27,707 bases of DNA from a virus: IMG/VR virus record IMGVR_UViG_3300037228_000016, positions 1-27,707 of that record; one strand, 5' to 3'. Both the position numbers and the translations under genes were made by a program. Below the pieces are notes generated by a model that worked only from the letters and a program-made list of their open reading frames with translations, had not been told where the DNA came from and made no database searches. Shown here in pieces: positions 26,055 through 27,707 of the stretch (position 1 is its first letter; each line of letters opens with the position of its first letter).

Positions 26055-26501
26055 GCAAAGAACGCTTTGGATACTACCCTCGACGAATTGCAGCGCGTCA
26101 ACGCTATAAGGACGCGCATCCACCTCGCGGCGAAGGACGTGATCGACGCCAAGTTCTCCACGTATCGAGCGCGAAATGGTCGTGACATTGGTGTCGAAGA
26201 TGAGAGCGGCGAGAAGTGCTGGATTGTACCATCGGACTTAATAAGCCTTTTGGAAGGCGCACTCGAATATGACGGCGTGAATCTCGATCTTGATGCCGCA
26301 CTTCGACAGGTCGATTGGCCCGACAAAAACTTTCAATTCTCGGACAGTCCAGGTGCGCACGATCCTTGCTACGTCATTATGCCGGACGGTGCCATGCTGG
26401 ACCTAAATCATCACAATACGGAAGGGGTCGATATTGCCCGCGCTAAGTTCATCATCGAGGCGTGCAATGAAAAGCTACAACGGCTTCGGGACCGAGCTTA
26501 G
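26052..26501 (+). CDS. Hypothetical 149-residue protein
   Basis: I choose the GTG at 26052 because GCGGAG lies 7 nt before it in the repeated leader; the longer ATG frame from 25953 overlaps the 39-residue gene. The N-terminal helix (LDELQRVNAIRTRIHLAAKD) is followed by FSTYRARNGRDIGVEDESGE and an acidic middle. A C-terminal HNTEGVDIARAKFIIEACNEKL follows. No catalytic motif is visible; the function is unknown. Confidence 0.68.
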   Translation: MAKNALDTTLDELQRVNAIRTRIHLAAKDVIDAKFSTYRARNGRDIGVEDESGEKCWIVPSDLISLLEGALEYDGVNLDLDAALRQVDWPDKNFQFSDSPGAHDPCYVIMPDGAMLDLNHHNTEGVDIARAKFIIEACNEKLQRLRDRA

Positions 26502-26528
26502 CCCCACCACCCCACAAGGAACCGAAGC

Positions 26529-26723
26529 ATGAGCGAGAAGCCGAGATTGCACCGCAGCGATATCAATGCAGTCAACATGCTGATCCTTGATATCCAGGCA
26601 CTGGAAAGCCGCGCACATCGGCTCGGAATGCACCTTGCCGCCAAGGCGCTAAATGAGTCCGTCAACAAAGCCGGATGGGAATTGGCGGAACAGATCGAAC
26701 GAATGAAAGCATTCGCGTCATGA
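26529..26723 (+). CDS. Hypothetical helical 64-residue protein
   Basis: ACAAGGAACCGAAGC precedes the ATG. The product is a helical hairpin-like protein: SDINAVNMLILDIQALESRA, then HRLGMHLAAKALNESVNKAG, then WELAEQIERMK. It is preceded by ACCACCCCACA, the same 5' block as the duplicated leaders. Its stop overlaps the ATG of the Lar-like gene. Confidence 0.65.
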   Translation: MSEKPRLHRSDINAVNMLILDIQALESRAHRLGMHLAAKALNESVNKAGWELAEQIERMKAFAS

Positions 26724-26911
26724 GACTATTGACTCTCAAAGACGCCAAGGCGTGTCCGTTTTGCGGCGGCGAGAAAGTCGAGACGTTTGATATAGGTGGT
26801 GAATCGCATCTAACGATCCGATGTAAGAGTTGTGATGCAGAGGGGCCGCAGGAGCGGAACAACGATCAGTTGATCCACGCTGCTGTCGCGCGCTGGAACA
26901 AAAGAGTTTAA
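26720..26911 (+). CDS. Lar-like zinc-ribbon protein
   Basis: The ATG overlaps the previous stop (ATGA); 63 residues. Residues 11-15 are ACPFCGG, then a strand, then CKSCDAEGP at about 35-43, and AAVARWNKRV at the end. 'CPFCGG...C..C.A.GP......A...WN.R' is the signature of the restriction-alleviation (Lar) family of small phage zinc-ribbons. In Rac prophage, Lar modulates type I restriction-modification; here that function is only inferred. It fits an early operon that also contains an orphan methyltransferase. Confidence 0.78.
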   Translation: MRLLTLKDAKACPFCGGEKVETFDIGGESHLTIRCKSCDAEGPQERNNDQLIHAAVARWNKRV

Positions 26912-26939
26912 CGCTTACGTGTCGTCAGGGGTAAATCGC

Positions 26940-27140
26940 ATGGACGATGATGATCTTTACGATGACGACGATAACGGCATCGAACACGAGGACGATCTAG
27001 AGGACGAGTGCGGGCTTATGGACGACGGCCAATGCCAACTGGCGGGCACCGAGCATTGTGACTTCACCTGTCCTATGCGGGATAGCGAGTTTTTCTGCGG
27101 CAGCAAGGCGTGGCTCGAAAAACATAAAGCTAATCAGTAG
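26940..27140 (+). CDS. Acidic Cys-rich small protein
   Basis: From the ATG at 26940 (AGGGG about 9 nt upstream; the GTG at 26919 lacks a site) the product has 66 residues. Residues 1-28 are almost entirely Asp/Glu (MDDDDLYDDDDNGIEHEDDL). Residues about 24-56 hold six Cys in CGLMDDGQCQLAGTEHCDFT, then CPMRD and FFCGS, probably binding metal. The DNA-mimic-like charge makes an anti-restriction or anti-defence role conceivable, but only by analogy. Confidence 0.65.
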   Translation: MDDDDLYDDDDNGIEHEDDLEDECGLMDDGQCQLAGTEHCDFTCPMRDSEFFCGSKAWLEKHKANQ

Positions 27141-27160
27141 CGAATACGGAGAATCGAACA

Positions 27161-27586
27161 ATGATTGAGTGGGTGAAGTATCAGAAGCAGGGCAAGCTGC
27201 CACTTGAGCGCCGATACGTCCTAGTGATGATCGAATCGCGTCAAAGCGACAATCAGAAGCTGGCTTACAAGGAATTTGGGCGACCGGGCCTCGACGATCC
27301 CAATTTCAAGGACATCGCCGCTACAGTGGCGGTCGGCTACATCCGCATCCATTCGCATGGACCATTTTTTGTCGTGCCGGGCGTCCCGCACAAAGACGAA
27401 GAAATCACACATTGGGCCGACTGTTTAGGTGACGACTTCACTGCTCCTGATTGGGATAGCAAGCAGGTCGTTGGTCCGCCTCGCCGGCAATGGAACGGCG
27501 CGCGTCACATAAATCAGGTCACGAACACCGAACGATTTGGTTTAGCTAACATCACACAAAGGAACGACAATGGCAGACGAACTTGA
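27161..27586 (+). CDS. Hypothetical protein, DUF551-like C-terminal part
   Basis: The 141-residue protein starts MIEWVKYQKQGKLPLERRYV with GGAGA 8 nt upstream. It continues VLVMIESRQ ... VAVGYIRIHSHGPFFVVPGV ... EEITHWADCLGDDFTAPDW. The arrangement W.....PL....V+V.........+..GY..+....FFV.......+THW.......P resembles the small phage DUF551 plan, with ITHW as the key element. After residue 115 the chain is variable. The last 17 bp overlap the next gene. Confidence 0.6.
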   Translation: MIEWVKYQKQGKLPLERRYVLVMIESRQSDNQKLAYKEFGRPGLDDPNFKDIAATVAVGYIRIHSHGPFFVVPGVPHKDEEITHWADCLGDDFTAPDWDSKQVVGPPRRQWNGARHINQVTNTERFGLANITQRNDNGRRT

Positions 27587-27707
27587 CACTTTGAACAGAT
27601 ACGGCGTCGCAGTTACAGGAGGCCGCATTCAAATGCTTATGCCGCCGCGTGGCTCGTTCTCCAAAGAGGATGCCATAATGCTCGCGGCGTGGCTTGTTGT
27701 ACTGGCA
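27570..27707 (+). CDS. Hypothetical phage protein (3' end outside window)
   Basis: AAAGGAACGACA precedes the ATG, and the frame is open to the window edge (46 codons). The visible part is MADELDTLNRYGVAVTGGRI followed by QMLMPPRGSFSKEDAIMLAA and WLVVLA. It looks like a small phage protein in which a short strand pair is followed by a helix with 'S..DAI.LAAWLV.+'. The function is unknown. Confidence 0.65.
   Translation, partial: MADELDTLNRYGVAVTGGRIQMLMPPRGSFSKEDAIMLAAWLVVLA

Noticed and set aside
1-27707. tRNA genes, rRNA, CRISPR arrays or IS elements
   Set aside because: I saw no cloverleaf-type GTTCRANYC segments in the right context, no regularly spaced repeats and no transposase. A covariance search (tRNAscan-SE) would be needed to exclude degenerate tRNAs.

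Overview
The window is a high-GC temperate phage or prophage. It most likely comes from an alphaproteobacterium of the Hyphomicrobiales (Bradyrhizobium/Rhodopseudomonas type). That placement is inferred from codon use, the GC-rich composition and protein families that I recall being common in rhizobial prophages; I ran no search. The virion genes look podovirus-like: a T7-type head-to-tail connector/portal, a separate scaffold, a 319-residue capsid protein and a TerL/TerS pair. ERF recombinase, RusA, a tyrosine recombinase and a divergent repressor switch indicate a temperate life style. Both ends of the window cut through genes. No lysis genes, tRNAs or attachment sites are visible.

Region A (1-10517, minus strand) is a tightly overlapped packaging and structural operon. 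It reads, in transcription order: TerS-like protein (10517), DUF2158/YodC-like protein, two small proteins, an 88-residue protein with a duplicated start region, TerL, a 149-residue protein, a 63-residue protein, portal, a 115-residue protein that overlaps the scaffold gene by 137 bp, scaffold, major capsid protein, then six further proteins. The last three of these carry Sec-type signal peptides, and the final one is a glycine-rich fibre-like protein.

Region B (10703-12707, plus strand) starts with a small HTH gene ending in a perfect 14-bp palindrome. A leader with a hairpin and a 22-codon ORF follows, then six short unknown ORFs in an overlapped operon. A strong GC hairpin and a 60-residue HTH gene end the region.

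Region C (12568-20034, minus strand) is the repressor-proximal arm. It starts at a leaderless XRE repressor and runs through a small membrane protein, RusA, a conserved phage protein, a T4 Rnl1-like RNA ligase, a SAM methyltransferase-like protein, and a GHKL-ATPase/EExxH protein flanked by two paralogous small proteins. After a rearranged segment come replication-associated genes with a 128-bp overlap. The rearranged segment (about 14630-15300) holds a putative ~77-nt two-hairpin RNA on the plus strand and a scar. In the scar, a DinD-like gene remnant and a methyltransferase remnant are fused 3' end to 3' end at 15127-15132.

Region D (20078-27707, plus strand) is an early-type operon behind a strong promoter that carries a candidate operator. 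It encodes a Cro-position protein, a winged-helix protein, a 38-residue membrane peptide, ERF, tyrosine recombinase, a beta-class DNA methyltransferase, zinc-finger and zinc-ribbon proteins, a DUF2493/SLOG protein, a SANT/Myb-like protein, a Lar-like protein and many small unknown ORFs. Several of these genes share near-identical translation-initiation leaders, which points to growth of the region by duplication of gene-plus-leader units.
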